Source: Caulobacter vibrioides (GTDB taxonomy: Bacteria; Pseudomonadota; Alphaproteobacteria; Caulobacterales; Caulobacteraceae). From it: DNA of 55,008 bases. The position numbers and the translations under genes are program-made. Positions 35,779 to 45,004 of the stretch are shown piece by piece. The notes beneath the pieces were generated by a model. It was not told the DNA's origin. It was given only the letters and a program-made list of their open reading frames with translations, and did not search any database. Each line of letters begins with the position of its first letter. The stretch's first letter is position 1. The stretch is taken from positions 1 through 55,008 of the forward strand of contig LNIY01000085.1 in NCBI GenBank assembly GCA_001449105.1, given 5' to 3'.

Positions 35779-37092
35779 CTACTCCACCCCGGCCACGGCC
35801 AGCAGCGCCGCGAGACCCACCTGCATGCCCTTCAGAGTCTCGCCCTTCTCGATGTCGATCCATTCGTCCAGGGCGTGGGCGCGGCCGCCCTTGCCGCCGG
35901 CGCCGATGGTGATGGCCGGGACGCCCAGGCTCATGGGCAGGTTGGCGTCGGTGGACGAGGCTTCGTGCTCGGGCTTGAAGCCCAGGGCCGAAATCGCCGC
36001 CGCCGTGGCCGTGACGATGGTCGCCTGCGGATCGGTGCCGCCGGCCGGACGCTCGCCGATCACCTTGGCGTCGTAGGAGATCACGCCCGGCTTGGTCGAG
36101 CGGGCGGCGTTCTCTCCGGCCACGGCCTTGTCGAGGATGCCGATGAAGGTCTGGTCCAGCCTGGCCAGTTCGGCGGCGCTTTCCGAGCGCATGTCGAACT
36201 CCAGGAATATCTGGTTGGGGATCGAGTTCACCGAGGTGCCCCCGCCCACGACGCTGGCCGAATAGGTGGTCTTGGGATCGGCCGGCGGCTTGACCGCATA
36301 GAGGTCGACCACCGACTGGGCCATGGCCGTCATCGGGTTGACCACGCCGAAGGCGCCGTAGCTGTGGCCGCCCGGGCCCTTGAAGGTGACGCGATAGCGC
36401 TTGGAGCCCACGCCTCGGTCGACGATGCGCGAGGGGTCAGAGCCGTCCATCGAGAAGAAGGCGCTGATCCGGCCCTGGTATTTTCCCTTGGTGAAGAGGT
36501 GCTTGACCCCGCGCAGGTCGCCCGGCCCCTCCTCGCCCACATTGCCGACGAACAGGATGTCGGCCCTGGTCTTGATCTTGGCCGCGTCCATGGCCCGCAC
36601 ATAGGCCAGCAGCACGGCCAGCGAGCGGGTGTCGTCGCCGATGCCGGGGGCCGACAGCTTCGTGCCCTCGCGCTTGACCTTCACGTCGGTGCCTTCGGGA
36701 AAGACGGTGTCGAGGTGGGCGGCGATGACCACGAACGGGCCCTTGCCCTTGGTCGCCGTCCCGGCCCGCACGCCCATGACGTTGCCCTCGGCGTCCATCT
36801 CGACGTCGGTCAGGCCCACGGCCTTGAGCATTTCCAGATAGGCCTTGGCGCGCTGCTCTTCCTTGAAGGGCGGCGCGGGGATCTCGGTCAGGGTGACGAT
36901 GTCGGCGACGGTGCGGTCGTAATCGGCGTCCAACTGCTTGACCGCGGCCTTGAAGCCCGGGCCGCCGACGATCTTCTGCACGGCCTTGACCGAGGTGTCG
37001 GCCTTGTCGGCGGCGTCGGCCTCGGGGCCGTAGAGGGCGCCGGCCGCGAACAGCGAGGCGGCGAACAGCATCGAACGCGACAGACGGCGCAT
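35779..37092 (-). CDS. M20 family metallopeptidase, secreted
   Basis: A 437-residue zinc peptidase of the M20/M25/M40 family (tripeptidase/carboxypeptidase/ArgE-like). A signal peptide covers about 1-27 (SMLFAASLFAAGALYGPEADA), so it acts in the periplasm. Metal ligands are visible: His and Asp in AAHLDTVF, Asp in GIGDDTRS, catalytic and bridging Glu pair in GNVGEEGPG, Asp or Glu in MDGSD, and the last His in RAHALDEW. The dimerisation lid lies around 205-320. Likely substrate is a small peptide, but M20 enzymes vary. Start at ATG 37092 fits the signal peptide. Confidence 0.85.
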   Translation of the reverse strand: MRRLSRSMLFAASLFAAGALYGPEADAADKADTSVKAVQKIVGGPGFKAAVKQLDADYDRTVADIVTLTEIPAPPFKEEQRAKAYLEMLKAVGLTDVEMDAEGNVMGVRAGTATKGKGPFVVIAAHLDTVFPEGTDVKVKREGTKLSAPGIGDDTRSLAVLLAYVRAMDAAKIKTRADILFVGNVGEEGPGDLRGVKHLFTKGKYQGRISAFFSMDGSDPSRIVDRGVGSKRYRVTFKGPGGHSYGAFGVVNPMTAMAQSVVDLYAVKPPADPKTTYSASVVGGGTSVNSIPNQIFLEFDMRSESAAELARLDQTFIGILDKAVAGENAARSTKPGVISYDAKVIGERPAGGTDPQATIVTATAAAISALGFKPEHEASSTDANLPMSLGVPAITIGAGGKGGRAHALDEWIDIEKGETLKGMQVGLAALLAVAGVE

Positions 37093-37242
37093 GGGCGAAG
37101 GCTCCGATTCTTGAACCCGCCGACCAGAGCGGGGCCGCCGCCCGCTTGGCAATCCCCAAATGATCTGGGCGCGTCCTCTGGACGAACGCCGCTCGCCACC
37201 CGACATTGACCCTTCGTCAGCCACCCCGCCGGAACCCACGCC

Positions 37243-37749
37243 ATGGCCCACCTGAAAGCCGCCGCCGCGCTCGCGGGCCTTGGCCTGCTGCTGTCGACCG
37301 TCCCCGCCCTCGCCCAGGCGCCGGCGCCCGCGACGGGACCGCTGGGCGTGGCCGGCAAGTGGACGCTGGACCTGTCGCGCTCGCGCTTCAACGAGGGCCT
37401 GACCGGGACCGCGCCGATCAGCGGTGAGCTGGACATCACCAAGGACGACGGCAAGGCCATCGCCTGGACGCTGGTGGAAGAGGACGATGAAGGCGTGGCC
37501 GCCATCCAGTTCGCCGACGCACCCCTGGACGGCGCCCCGACGCGGGCCGTGGTCAACTTCAACTTCGTGACCTTGAGCGTCGAGCGCACCGGCGCGTCCA
37601 GCGTGGCGGTGATGACCCACGGCCAGACCGGCCGCCGCCAGAGCATGCGCGTCGGCGTCACCGCCCCCGACACCATCCTGGTCGAGCAGGACATCGACGG
37701 AAAACCCGGCCCGCCGGACCAGAGCCTCGTGTTCGTGCGGAAGAAGTAG
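37243..37749 (+). CDS. Secreted protein of unknown function
   Basis: A 168-residue protein with a Sec signal peptide (LAGLGLLLSTVPALAQA, cleavage near 25). The mature part is beta-rich with a repeated strand pattern and reads GKWTLDLSRSRF near its start, a phrase found in small alphaproteobacterial periplasmic proteins of unknown role. There is no catalytic motif or cysteine. It is monocistronic, divergent from the M20 peptidase gene and convergent with the response regulator, with a strong bidirectional terminator just after it. Confidence 0.75.
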   Translation: MAHLKAAAALAGLGLLLSTVPALAQAPAPATGPLGVAGKWTLDLSRSRFNEGLTGTAPISGELDITKDDGKAIAWTLVEEDDEGVAAIQFADAPLDGAPTRAVVNFNFVTLSVERTGASSVAVMTHGQTGRRQSMRVGVTAPDTILVEQDIDGKPGPPDQSLVFVRKK

Positions 37750-37764
37750 AGAAGCCAGCGCGCA

Positions 37765-37792
37765 AGACCCTCCCCCTGAAGGGGGAGGGTCT
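37765..37792. terminator. Strong bidirectional terminator-like hairpin
   Basis: AGACCCTCCCCC (37765-37776) pairs perfectly with GGGGGAGGGTCT (37781-37792) around a TGAA loop, a 12-bp stem between two convergent genes. There is no long T-run, so it may stop transcription by stem stability or be a truncated repeat of family B. Confidence 0.65.
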
Positions 37793-37799
37793 CTAAGCC

Positions 37800-38525
37800 T
37801 CAATCCGCGTGCACCCGGTCCACGCGCGGCGCGAACATGTACCCCGCGTGGCGCACCGTCCGCACCATCTGGGCCCCGCCTTCCGAGCGGCGGAGCTTGC
37901 TGCGCAGGCGGCTGATGGTGACGTTGATCTGCTGGGGCGGGGCCTTGCTGCGGGCCTCGGGCGGGCCCTGCTGCAGCTGGTCGCGGGTGAGGATCTGCTG
38001 GGGCTTGGCCACCAGGGTCCACAGCACCAGGAACTCGGCCGAGGACAGGTTCACCGAGTCGCCGCGCGGGTCGAACAGCTCGTGGGTGGCCACGTTCAGA
38101 CGCCAGCCGCTGAACTGGTAGACCGGCGGGGCCGCGATCGGCTCGGGCGCACGCCAGGCCTGGCGGCGGCGCACCGCGGCGCGGATGCGGGCGGCGGTCT
38201 CGCGCGGCCTGAACGGCTTGGCGATATAGTCGTCGACGCCCATCTCCAGGCCAACGACCACGTCGCTCTCGTCGTCGACGGCGCTGACCACCACCACGCC
38301 AGGCGCGGGGTTGAGGCGGCGCAGCCGGGCGCAGACCGACAGGCCGGCCTCGTCGGGCAACAGGATGTCCATCACCACCAGTTCGATCTGGGTGCGGCCC
38401 AGGATCTGGTCCATCTCGCGGGCCGAGGCGGCCTCGAGCACTTCCAGGTCGAACCGGCCCAGCAGGGCGCTGATGGCGGCGCGGGAGTCGACGTCGGGGT
38501 CGACGATGAGCAGACGGGGTCTCAC
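37800..38525 (-). CDS. OmpR/PhoB-type response regulator
   Basis: A 241-residue two-component regulator. The receiver domain (1-120) has the acidic pair in IVDPDVD, the phospho-Asp in LVVMDILLPDEAG and the conserved Lys in IAKPFRPRE. The C-terminal winged-helix DNA-binding domain (about 138-235) has INVTISRLRSKLRR as recognition helix and a VRTVRHAGYMF wing. No histidine kinase is adjacent. The start is GTG at 38525, only 8 nt after the stop of the autotransporter, so the pair is probably one transcription unit. Confidence 0.88.
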   Translation of the reverse strand: MRPRLLIVDPDVDSRAAISALLGRFDLEVLEAASAREMDQILGRTQIELVVMDILLPDEAGLSVCARLRRLNPAPGVVVVSAVDDESDVVVGLEMGVDDYIAKPFRPRETAARIRAAVRRRQAWRAPEPIAAPPVYQFSGWRLNVATHELFDPRGDSVNLSSAEFLVLWTLVAKPQQILTRDQLQQGPPEARSKAPPQQINVTISRLRSKLRRSEGGAQMVRTVRHAGYMFAPRVDRVHAD

Positions 38526-38533
38526 GGGCGTTC

Positions 38534-41500
38534 TCAGAACATCGCCCGGCCGACAAGCCGGGCCGAATAACGGGTCTGGCGACGCGAGGCTTCGGCCCCG
38601 CCCTCCAGGGCGAAATAGGAAAGGTCCGAACCGGCGCGCAGGGCCAGGTTCAGCGTCACCGCGTCGGTGCGCGCGGCGTTGCCCAGGATCGTGAACGGCG
38701 TGCCGCCCGAGTACCAGGCCGTGGTGTCGGCGTACTTGCCGGCCAGGGTCTTGCGGTAGCCGACGCGGACTTCGGGGCGGACCCAGACCTCCTTGCCGAA
38801 CTCGCGGCCGAAGGCGACGCCGATGTCGCCCGACAGGTTGTCGAACTTGCGCGAGGCCACCGTCTGGTCGAAGCCCTCGCCGCCGCCGTGCTCCTTGCGC
38901 TCGCCTTCCCACAGGTAGACGTAGTCGAGACGCGCCTCGGGGCGGATGTAGTTGCGGCCGAACTTGTGCTCGTAGCCGAGCCCGGCGAAGGCGTTGGCGG
39001 TGAAGCCGTTCCACGAGGCGGTGTTGGTGATCGAGACGTCCGACTCGCCGTCGCCGTCGACGTCCTCGCTAATGAAGCTGCGGTCGCCGTTGAAGCGGAT
39101 GTAGCCCAGCCCCCCGCCGAGGTTGAAGCGCCAGCCCCCCACCGACCGGCGCCAGTAGGTTCCGGCCTGGAACAGCGAGGCGGTCGTCTCCTCGCCGACC
39201 TTGGCGGCGGTGTCCTTCTCTTCCAGGCTGGCGAAGGCCAGGGTGACGCCCAGGGCGCCGCCGGCGTCGCCCATGGCCTCGTAGCCGGCGACCAGGCCGG
39301 TGGCCTTGGTGTCCGAGCCCAGGTTCTCGCCGTCCTCGATGCGGACCAGGCTGTTGATCTCCTGCACCCAGACGCTGTCGGGGCCGTAGCGGTCCTGGCC
39401 GTCGGGACGGATGGCGGTCGAGGCCGAGATCTGCTGCTGCACGGCCTGCAGGGTGGTGAACATCCCCTCGCCGGTGCTGGGCAGCATCTGATTGTAGAGA
39501 TTGTAGAAGCCGTCGCTGGTCGACTGGCTGAGGAAGGCGCTGGCGATGTCGTCGTCGGCGCCGAGCGCGGCGAAGGTGGCGTCGTAGGCGCTGGCCTGGC
39601 CGGTGGTCATGCCGGCCTCGGCGGCCGTGCGGCGGCGCACGTCGATCAGGACGTCGTTGTCCTGGGTGCGAGCCTCGGCGACATAGAGGTAGGGCGCGTC
39701 GCCCAGCAGGTCCTGGTCGATCTCGCCGGCGGTCAGGGTCCCGGCCGAGATCACCTTGAAGGTGCTGGCGTCGGTCAGCAGATTGTTGAAAACCAGGCCC
39801 AGGTTCGCGCCGCTGGCGATGGTGGCGGTGTCGACCACCAGTTGGGTCGAGGTCCCGGCGTTGGGATCGACCGTGAACACCAGGGTGCTTTCCGAACCCA
39901 GGTTCAGGCTGGTGGCCTTGATGGTGTCGGTGTTGGTGATCAGCAGGCCGCCATTGCCGATGTTGATCGAAAGCTTGCCGTCGCTGTCGTAGAGGCCGCC
40001 GATCGCGTGGGCGGTGCCGTCGATGTTCAGCGTGTCGGCGCCGTCGCCGAACGACATGTCGCCGATCAGGGTGCCGTTCAGCAGGTTCAGGGTGTCGTCG
40101 CCCGAGCCCAGCAACACCTGGCCGATGATCGTCGGCTCGTCGGCGTCGTCCACGCCATCGCCGTCGGTATCGGTGTCGGCCACCCCGTCGTCGCCGTCGT
40201 CGCCGTCGTTGACGCCGGTCTGGGTGATGGTGACGCCGGTGGTGTTGGCCTTGAGGTTGATGGCGATCGCCTTGCCGGTGACCGTCTCGTTCGAGGCGTC
40301 GGTGTCGGTGTCGTCGGTGTCGTAGTCGTCGTCGGTGGCGATCACGTAGGCGGCGATCGTGCCGGTGTTGGTGATGCTGGTCAGGGTGCCGGAATTGTCG
40401 ACGATGGCGTTGGCGTTGCCGGTCTCGCCCGACAGGGTCGCCAGGATGCTGCCGCTGTTATTGACCGTGGTCATGGTCGCGCCGGCGTCGATCAGCAGGG
40501 CGTAGGCGTTCGAGCTTCCCTCGGCCTCGACCGCGCCGCTGAGCGCGCCGCTGTTATTGAGGATGGAGGCGATCGCGCCCGAGGTCAGGTGCAGGCCCAT
40601 GGCGTCGGCCTCGTAGGCGCTGGCCGAGATCGAGCCTTCCAGGTTGATCCCGTTGGTGACCAGGGTCTCGTAGCCGGCCGAGCCGCCGATCTGCACGCCC
40701 GTGGCCGTCACGCCCGCATGCACGCCATAGGCGCCGACCGCGCCGCGGATGACCAGGCCGTAGTCGTAGATCCCCTCCCCGGCCGAGCCGAGGGTGATCG
40801 CCTGGCTGTCGGAGCCGATCTGGATCGCCGGCGCGCCGCCATAGACGTAGACGGCCGCGGTGCCTTCCTCGTCGTCGGCGACGCCGTCGCCGTCCTCGTC
40901 GTCGGTGGTGTCGTCGTTGGTGTCGGTGGGCGGCGCGTCCAGCACCAGGCCCTTGGAGACGTTGCTGGTGACCTTCACCGCCGAGCCGCCCTGCAGCAGG
41001 TCGTCGGCGTCCAGCAGGGCCTCGTCGTCGGGATCGGTATAGCGGCTGGTGTAGCGATAGCCGGTGGCGGTGATCGTGCCCTGAACGATGACCGAGCCGT
41101 CGACCTCGCCGTCGACCGCCAGGCCCACGCTGTTTGCGCCCAGCACGGTGATCGTGCCGTCGCTGACGATGTTGCCCGTCACCTTGGCGGTGTTGCGAAT
41201 ACCGTAGCCGTCGTCGCCGGTTACGGCGATCGAGCCGGAGTTGAGGATGTCGCCGATCACCGACGATTCCAGCATGATCCCGACCGAGCTGTTGCCCTCG
41301 ATCGTGATCGTTCCGGTGTTCTCGATCGTGCCGGTATAGTCGCCCGAGCCGGTCAGGCGGATGCCGTAGCGGTTGGTCCCCAGCGCGAACTGGCCGTCGT
41401 AGTCGCCGTCGCTGTCGCTATCGACGTAGTCGTAGTCCTCGGTCAGGCTGATCGTGCCGCCGTTGGTCACCGTCGAGGTGACGCCGCCGTTGATCAGGAC

Positions 41501-41773
41501 GCCCGTCGAGTTGGAGACGTCCTCGCTCGTCAGCGTGCCGTTATTGGTGAAGGTGTTGCTGCTGTCGACCGTCGCGATCGCGCCTGCGGAACTGTAGGTG
41601 ATCACCCCGTCGGTGGTGACCTTGACGTCGTCGGCCGCGCCGCTCTTGGCGGTCGAGGTGGCGATCGGCGTCGTGCGGCTGCTGCTCGTGACTTCCGTCT
41701 CGGCGGCCGCTTGGGCGGCGTGCAGCAGCATCGGCAGGGCGGCGGCCGAGAGGATCAGAAGCTTACGCGACAT
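38534..41773 (-). CDS. Autotransporter (type V secretion) with Asp-rich calcium-loop-like inserts
   Basis: A 1079-residue surface protein. A signal peptide (1-24, ending AAQAAAE) precedes a passenger of about 750 residues made of beta-helix-like repeats (NSGSIAVTGDDGYGIRN, NTGTITIEGNSSVGIM and many similar NxGxI units). The C-terminal autotransporter barrel spans about 800-1079 and ends in Phe (SARLVGRAMF), the outer-membrane assembly signal. Several Asp-rich segments resemble thrombospondin type 3 or EF-loop calcium sites: DSDSDGDYDG, DEDGDGVADDEE, DTDGDGVDDADE and, in the barrel region, EDVDGDGESD. Likely a displayed adhesin-like protein needing calcium; the ligand is unknown. A response regulator follows in the same unit. 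Confidence 0.88.
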   Translation of the reverse strand: MSRKLLILSAAALPMLLHAAQAAAETEVTSSSRTTPIATSTAKSGAADDVKVTTDGVITYSSAGAIATVDSSNTFTNNGTLTSEDVSNSTGVLINGGVTSTVTNGGTISLTEDYDYVDSDSDGDYDGQFALGTNRYGIRLTGSGDYTGTIENTGTITIEGNSSVGIMLESSVIGDILNSGSIAVTGDDGYGIRNTAKVTGNIVSDGTITVLGANSVGLAVDGEVDGSVIVQGTITATGYRYTSRYTDPDDEALLDADDLLQGGSAVKVTSNVSKGLVLDAPPTDTNDDTTDDEDGDGVADDEEGTAAVYVYGGAPAIQIGSDSQAITLGSAGEGIYDYGLVIRGAVGAYGVHAGVTATGVQIGGSAGYETLVTNGINLEGSISASAYEADAMGLHLTSGAIASILNNSGALSGAVEAEGSSNAYALLIDAGATMTTVNNSGSILATLSGETGNANAIVDNSGTLTSITNTGTIAAYVIATDDDYDTDDTDTDASNETVTGKAIAINLKANTTGVTITQTGVNDGDDGDDGVADTDTDGDGVDDADEPTIIGQVLLGSGDDTLNLLNGTLIGDMSFGDGADTLNIDGTAHAIGGLYDSDGKLSINIGNGGLLITNTDTIKATSLNLGSESTLVFTVDPNAGTSTQLVVDTATIASGANLGLVFNNLLTDASTFKVISAGTLTAGEIDQDLLGDAPYLYVAEARTQDNDVLIDVRRRTAAEAGMTTGQASAYDATFAALGADDDIASAFLSQSTSDGFYNLYNQMLPSTGEGMFTTLQAVQQQISASTAIRPDGQDRYGPDSVWVQEINSLVRIEDGENLGSDTKATGLVAGYEAMGDAGGALGVTLAFASLEEKDTAAKVGEETTASLFQAGTYWRRSVGGWRFNLGGGLGYIRFNGDRSFISEDVDGDGESDVSITNTASWNGFTANAFAGLGYEHKFGRNYIRPEARLDYVYLWEGERKEHGGGEGFDQTVASRKFDNLSGDIGVAFGREFGKEVWVRPEVRVGYRKTLAGKYADTTAWYSGGTPFTILGNAARTDAVTLNLALRAGSDLSYFALEGGAEASRRQTRYSARLVGRAMF

Positions 41774-42059
41774 GGAGGACCCGCTTGAAGGAACCTCCGA
41801 GGCTTAGGGGCCCTGCATGGCCCAGGCGTGTCTCGCAAATTTCCGCGCGGCTACGGCGAGGGCCGCGCCGATACACTTCCGTTTCAAAGCGACCGGAAGG
41901 TTGTCGCCAGCATGCAGGCTCGCCCGCCAAGTGTTGCGACCGGCCGGCGAAACCGGCGATTTAGACGTCGTCGCAAGAATGTCCACGGCGGGGCGGCTGC
42001 ATCCAAGCCCCCGATTCCGCGATCGGCGATGATGGCTCCAACGACCAAGGAGCCCCGCC

Positions 42060-42131
42060 ATGGGCAAGGTGCTGATCCCCGCCTCGTGCCTCGTCTTCAG
42101 CCTGTGGCTGCTGGTCGAGCGGATGTTCTGA
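42060..42131 (+). CDS. Candidate 23-residue hydrophobic membrane protein
   Basis: A short ORF begins MGKVLIPASCLVFSLW, continues with LLVE and ends RMF. Residues 4-19 are almost wholly hydrophobic, long enough for one membrane helix with a basic start. AAGGAG at 42047-42052 is 7 nt upstream of the ATG, third positions are nearly all G or C as in real genes here, and a stem (42137-42172) follows the stop directly. I cannot name it; conservation in related genomes would decide. Confidence 0.5.
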   Translation: MGKVLIPASCLVFSLWLLVERMF

Positions 42132-42139
42132 AAAGGAAA

Positions 42140-42171
42140 GAGCGCGCGAGATCTCCCCCGCGCGCTCTTCC
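42140..42171. terminator. Terminator-like hairpin between small ORF and aldehyde dehydrogenase
   Basis: AGAGCGCGCG (near 42140-42149) pairs with CGCGCGCTCT (near 42159-42168), 10 bp, in the gap between convergent genes. The following TCC is not a true T-run on the plus strand; on the minus strand the stem is followed by TTTCCTTTTC, so it better serves the dehydrogenase gene. Confidence 0.6.
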
Positions 42172-42195
42172 GGATCCCGAAGGATCGGTCTTTGC

Positions 42196-43716
42196 TTACA
42201 GCACGCCGTCGATGGCGCGCTTGACGCCCAGCGGGTTGGCTTCCTTCAGCGCCGCGGGCAGCAGCACGTCGGGCAGGTCCTGGTAGCAGACCGGACGCAG
42301 GAAGCGCTCGACGGCGCGGGTGCCGACCGAGGTCGAGCGGCCGTCCGAGGTGGCCGGGAACGGGCCGCCGTGGACCATGGCCGGAGCCACTTCCACGCCG
42401 GTCGGCCAGCCGTTGGCCAGGATGCGGCCGGCCTTCCGCTCGAGGATCGGCAGCAGGCCGCGGGCGGCTTCGGCGTCTTCGGCGTCGAGGTGCAGGGTGG
42501 CGGTCAGCTGGCCTTCCAGGCCTTCCAGCAGGCCGGCCAGGGTGGCGACGTCCGGGCAGCGAACGATCACCGACGACGAGCCGAACACTTCATGGCTGAG
42601 GGCCGGGTCGGCGGCGAAGGTCTCGGCCTCGACCACGAACAGGGCGCCCTGGCCCTGGTTGCAGCCTTCGCCGACCAGGCCGCGGGCGGCCACGGTGACG
42701 CCGGGGCGCGAACCCAGCTTCTCGACGCCCTGCTCGTAGGCGCCGAAGATGCCCGGGGTCAGCATGACCTGCGGGTGGGCGCCGGCCAGGGCGGCCGAGG
42801 CCGAGGCCACGAACGCATCGAAGTCCGGACCGGCCAGGGCGAAGATCAGGCCCGGATTGGTGCAGAACTGGCCCGAACCCATGGTCAGCGAACCGACGAA
42901 CGCCGCGCCCAGGGCCTCGGCGCGGGCGGCCAGGGCGTGCGGGAACAGGATCACCGGATTGACGCTGCTCATCTCGGCATAGACCGGGATCGGCTCGGGA
43001 CGATCGTTGGCGATCTTCATCAGCGCCACGCCGCCGGCGCGCGAACCGGTGAAGCCCACGGCCTTGATGCGGCTGTCGCGAACCAGGGCGCCGCCCAGCT
43101 CGTGGGTCTGGCCGGTCAGCAGCGAGAACACGCCGGCCGGCAGGCCCGCCTTCTCGACGGCCTTGCTGATGGCGGCGCCGACCAGGGCGGCGGTGCCGGG
43201 GTGAGCCGGGTGGCCCTTGAACACGACCGGGCAGCCGGCGGCCAGGGCCGCGGCGGTGTCGCCGCCGGCGGTCGAGAAGGCCAGCGGGAAGTTGCTGGCG
43301 CCGAACACGGCGACGGGGCCAAGGCCGATGAAGCGCTGGCGCAGGTCGGCGCGCGGCAGCGGCTTGCGCTCCGGCTGGGCCGGGTCGATGCGCGCGCCCA
43401 GGAAGTCGCCCTGGCGGACGGTCTTGGCGAACAGGCGCAGCTGGCCGGTCGTGCGGCCACGCTCGCCTTCGAGGCGCGGACGCGGCAGGCCGGTCTCGGC
43501 CATGGCGCGCACGATCAGTTCGTCGCCGATGGCTTCGATCTCGGCGGCGACGCCTTCGAGGAAGGCCGCGCGGGTTTCCAGGTCGGTCTCGCGATAGACG
43601 TCGAAGGCCGCGTTCGCGGCGGCCAGGGCCGCCTCGATCTGCTCCGCGGTCGGTTCGGGGAAGACCTCGCCGAAGTGCTCGCCGGTGGCGGGGTTCAGGC
43701 TGCGGAGTTCAGTCAT
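42196..43716 (-). CDS. Aldehyde dehydrogenase (NADP+), alpha-ketoglutaric semialdehyde dehydrogenase type
   Basis: A 506-residue enzyme that most likely oxidises 2-oxoglutarate semialdehyde to 2-oxoglutarate, the last step of oxidative pentose breakdown. Catalytic Cys is in [11 protein letters not shown] and the general base Glu in [23 protein letters not shown] replaces the usual PWNFP segment, a mark of this KGSADH subgroup. It is the final enzyme to match a sugar dehydrogenase and an IlvD/Edd dehydratase encoded next to it. ATG 43716 begins [13 protein letters not shown]. Its promoter region has two regulator boxes shared with the neighbours. Confidence 0.87.
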   Translation of the reverse strand: MTELRSLNPATGEHFGEVFPEPTAEQIEAALAAANAAFDVYRETDLETRAAFLEGVAAEIEAIGDELIVRAMAETGLPRPRLEGERGRTTGQLRLFAKTVRQGDFLGARIDPAQPERKPLPRADLRQRFIGLGPVAVFGASNFPLAFSTAGGDTAAALAAGCPVVFKGHPAHPGTAALVGAAISKAVEKAGLPAGVFSLLTGQTHELGGALVRDSRIKAVGFTGSRAGGVALMKIANDRPEPIPVYAEMSSVNPVILFPHALAARAEALGAAFVGSLTMGSGQFCTNPGLIFALAGPDFDAFVASASAALAGAHPQVMLTPGIFGAYEQGVEKLGSRPGVTVAARGLVGEGCNQGQGALFVVEAETFAADPALSHEVFGSSSVIVRCPDVATLAGLLEGLEGQLTATLHLDAEDAEAARGLLPILERKAGRILANGWPTGVEVAPAMVHGGPFPATSDGRSTSVGTRAVERFLRPVCYQDLPDVLLPAALKEANPLGVKRAIDGVL

Positions 43717-43755
43717 GGGCGGGCGCTCGCGTTTTGGCGGACGGGAATGGCCTCG

Positions 43756-43785
43756 CATATAGGCCGTTCCGCGCCCGGTTGTCAG
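43756..43785 (-). promoter_or_regulatory. Candidate promoter of the semialdehyde dehydrogenase gene
   Basis: On the minus strand CTGACA (43785-43780) is followed after 18 nt by TATATG (43761-43756), 40 nt before the start codon. Both shared operators overlap or adjoin the -35. Confidence 0.5.
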
Positions 43786-43790
43786 TCCAA
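43778..43790. promoter_or_regulatory. Imperfect third copy of the GTCAG operator
   Basis: GTTGTCAGTCCAA resembles TTAGTCAGACAAA found twice upstream of the sugar dehydrogenase and dehydratase genes (9 of 13 positions, core GTCAG intact). It overlaps the candidate -35. Confidence 0.4.
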
Positions 43791-43804
43791 TGTTAGCGCA
43801 ACCA
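43791..43804. promoter_or_regulatory. XylR-like (LacI-family) operator
   Basis: TGTTAGCGCAACCA differs at one of 14 positions from the TGTTAGCGCTACCA box that I remember from the Caulobacter xylX promoter, where XylR binds. It stands just upstream of the candidate promoter of the semialdehyde dehydrogenase gene. Confidence 0.55.
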
Positions 43805-43828
43805 ATGCTTATTTGGCATGGCTGCGGA

Positions 43829-44749
43829 CTACTCGATGAAGGCCGGCGCCGTAACCCGTTCGCCCAGCAGGAAAGCGTCGGCCACGTGGCGCAGCGGGCT
43901 GACGTCGACGTCCGAGCCGCCGGCCGCGATCAGGCGGGCGAAGGCGTCGTACAGGCCCGGATATTCCTCGTCCGGCCCTTCGTGCGCCAGCTGGCCGTCG
44001 ACCCACAGGCGCGAGCCGCCGTGCGACAGCTTCAGCTCGCCGCCGTCGGTGTCGATGATGATGTCCCAGCTCTGCTCGCCGGTCTGCAGGAAGTCGAAGT
44101 CGGCCTTGACCGGCGCGCCGGTCACGGTGCGGAACGTCAGTTGCGCCTCGACCGGCGACTGGCAGTTCTCCGGCACGTGCAGCGTCGCCTTCTCAAGGAA
44201 GAAGGCCGGCAGCACGACGGTCGCGATCGACAGGGCGTTGATGCCGGGGTCGAAGACGCCCAGGCCGCCGGCCTGCCAGATCCAGGTCTGACCGGGGTGC
44301 CACACGCGCACGTCTTCCTTCCAGTTGATCTGGACCGACTTGATGGTCTTGCCCGACAGCCAGGTCTGGGCCGGGGCCACGGCCGTGGCGTAGCGCGAGT
44401 GCCAGGTGGTCTGCAGGGTGACGCCCTGCGCCTGGGCGGCGGCCTTCAGGTCCTCGACCTCGCTCAGCGTCGCGCCCGGGGGCTTTTCCAGCATCACGTG
44501 CTTGCCGGCGTCGATGGCCTGGCGGGCGATGGTGTGGCGCACCTGCGGCGGGGTGCAGAGGGCGACGGCGTCGAACGCAACGTCCGAGGCCAGCAGTTCG
44601 GAAAGGTCGGTGAAGTGCGGGACGCCGTCGACGCCGGCGCTGCGGCTGGCCACGGCCGCCAGTTCGAACCGGGCGTCCTTCTCGATGGCCGGCAGGTGCT
44701 GGTCGCGGGCGATCTTGCCCAGGCCGACGATGGCGATGCGGATGGTCAT
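43829..44749 (-). CDS. Gfo/Idh/MocA-family sugar 1-dehydrogenase (L-arabinose/D-galactose 1-dehydrogenase type)
   Basis: A 306-residue NAD(P)-dependent enzyme that likely oxidises an aldose at C1 to its lactone. The Rossmann start [18 protein letters not shown] and later [18 protein letters not shown] closely recall Azospirillum L-arabinose 1-dehydrogenase; Lys in EKPPG is the family catalytic residue, and [32 protein letters not shown] residues line the sugar site. Together with the dehydratase and KGSA dehydrogenase this outlines an oxidative (Weimberg-type) pentose path; lactonase, second dehydratase and transporter are not in the window. ATG 44749 is set by the Rossmann strand. Confidence 0.85.
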   Translation of the reverse strand: MTIRIAIVGLGKIARDQHLPAIEKDARFELAAVASRSAGVDGVPHFTDLSELLASDVAFDAVALCTPPQVRHTIARQAIDAGKHVMLEKPPGATLSEVEDLKAAAQAQGVTLQTTWHSRYATAVAPAQTWLSGKTIKSVQINWKEDVRVWHPGQTWIWQAGGLGVFDPGINALSIATVVLPAFFLEKATLHVPENCQSPVEAQLTFRTVTGAPVKADFDFLQTGEQSWDIIIDTDGGELKLSHGGSRLWVDGQLAHEGPDEEYPGLYDAFARLIAAGGSDVDVSPLRHVADAFLLGERVTAPAFIE

Positions 44750-44802
44750 CTGGACGGACACCTGACGATGGTTCGGGCCGCGCCTCGCGACCTCTGTAAG
44801 AT

Positions 44803-44816
44803 TAGTCAGACAAATA
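44803..44816. promoter_or_regulatory. Operator copy 1 (TAGTCAGACAAATA) at the sugar dehydrogenase promoter
   Basis: TAGTCAGACAAATA is identical to 45125-45138. Its core TTAGTCAGACAAA is a near-palindrome (GTC-A-GAC with flanking TT/AA), of the kind bound by GntR/FadR-type repressors. It overlaps the -10 region of the minus-strand promoter, whose -35 is TTGACA (44838-44833). Confidence 0.65.
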
Positions 44817-45004
44817 ACGCCCTCCCCGCGCCTGTCAAACGGGACCGCGAAAACGAGCGATCTGCCCGATCGGCAAAGGAGCACACCGCCGCCGCGATGA
44901 CGAGATCGGGCTTGAACGCTCGACCTCGGCGCGTATTGGTCCTACATATTCCGCGTTGGGCGAACAACGTCGTGGATGGCGCCGCGAAGCGGCCGACGCT
45001 AGAA

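Noticed and set aside
38888..41788. Very long open frame on the plus strand opposite the autotransporter
   Set aside because: High G+C genes commonly open the antisense frame. The translation is Val/Gly/Asp-rich low complexity without domains, while the minus strand encodes a complete autotransporter.
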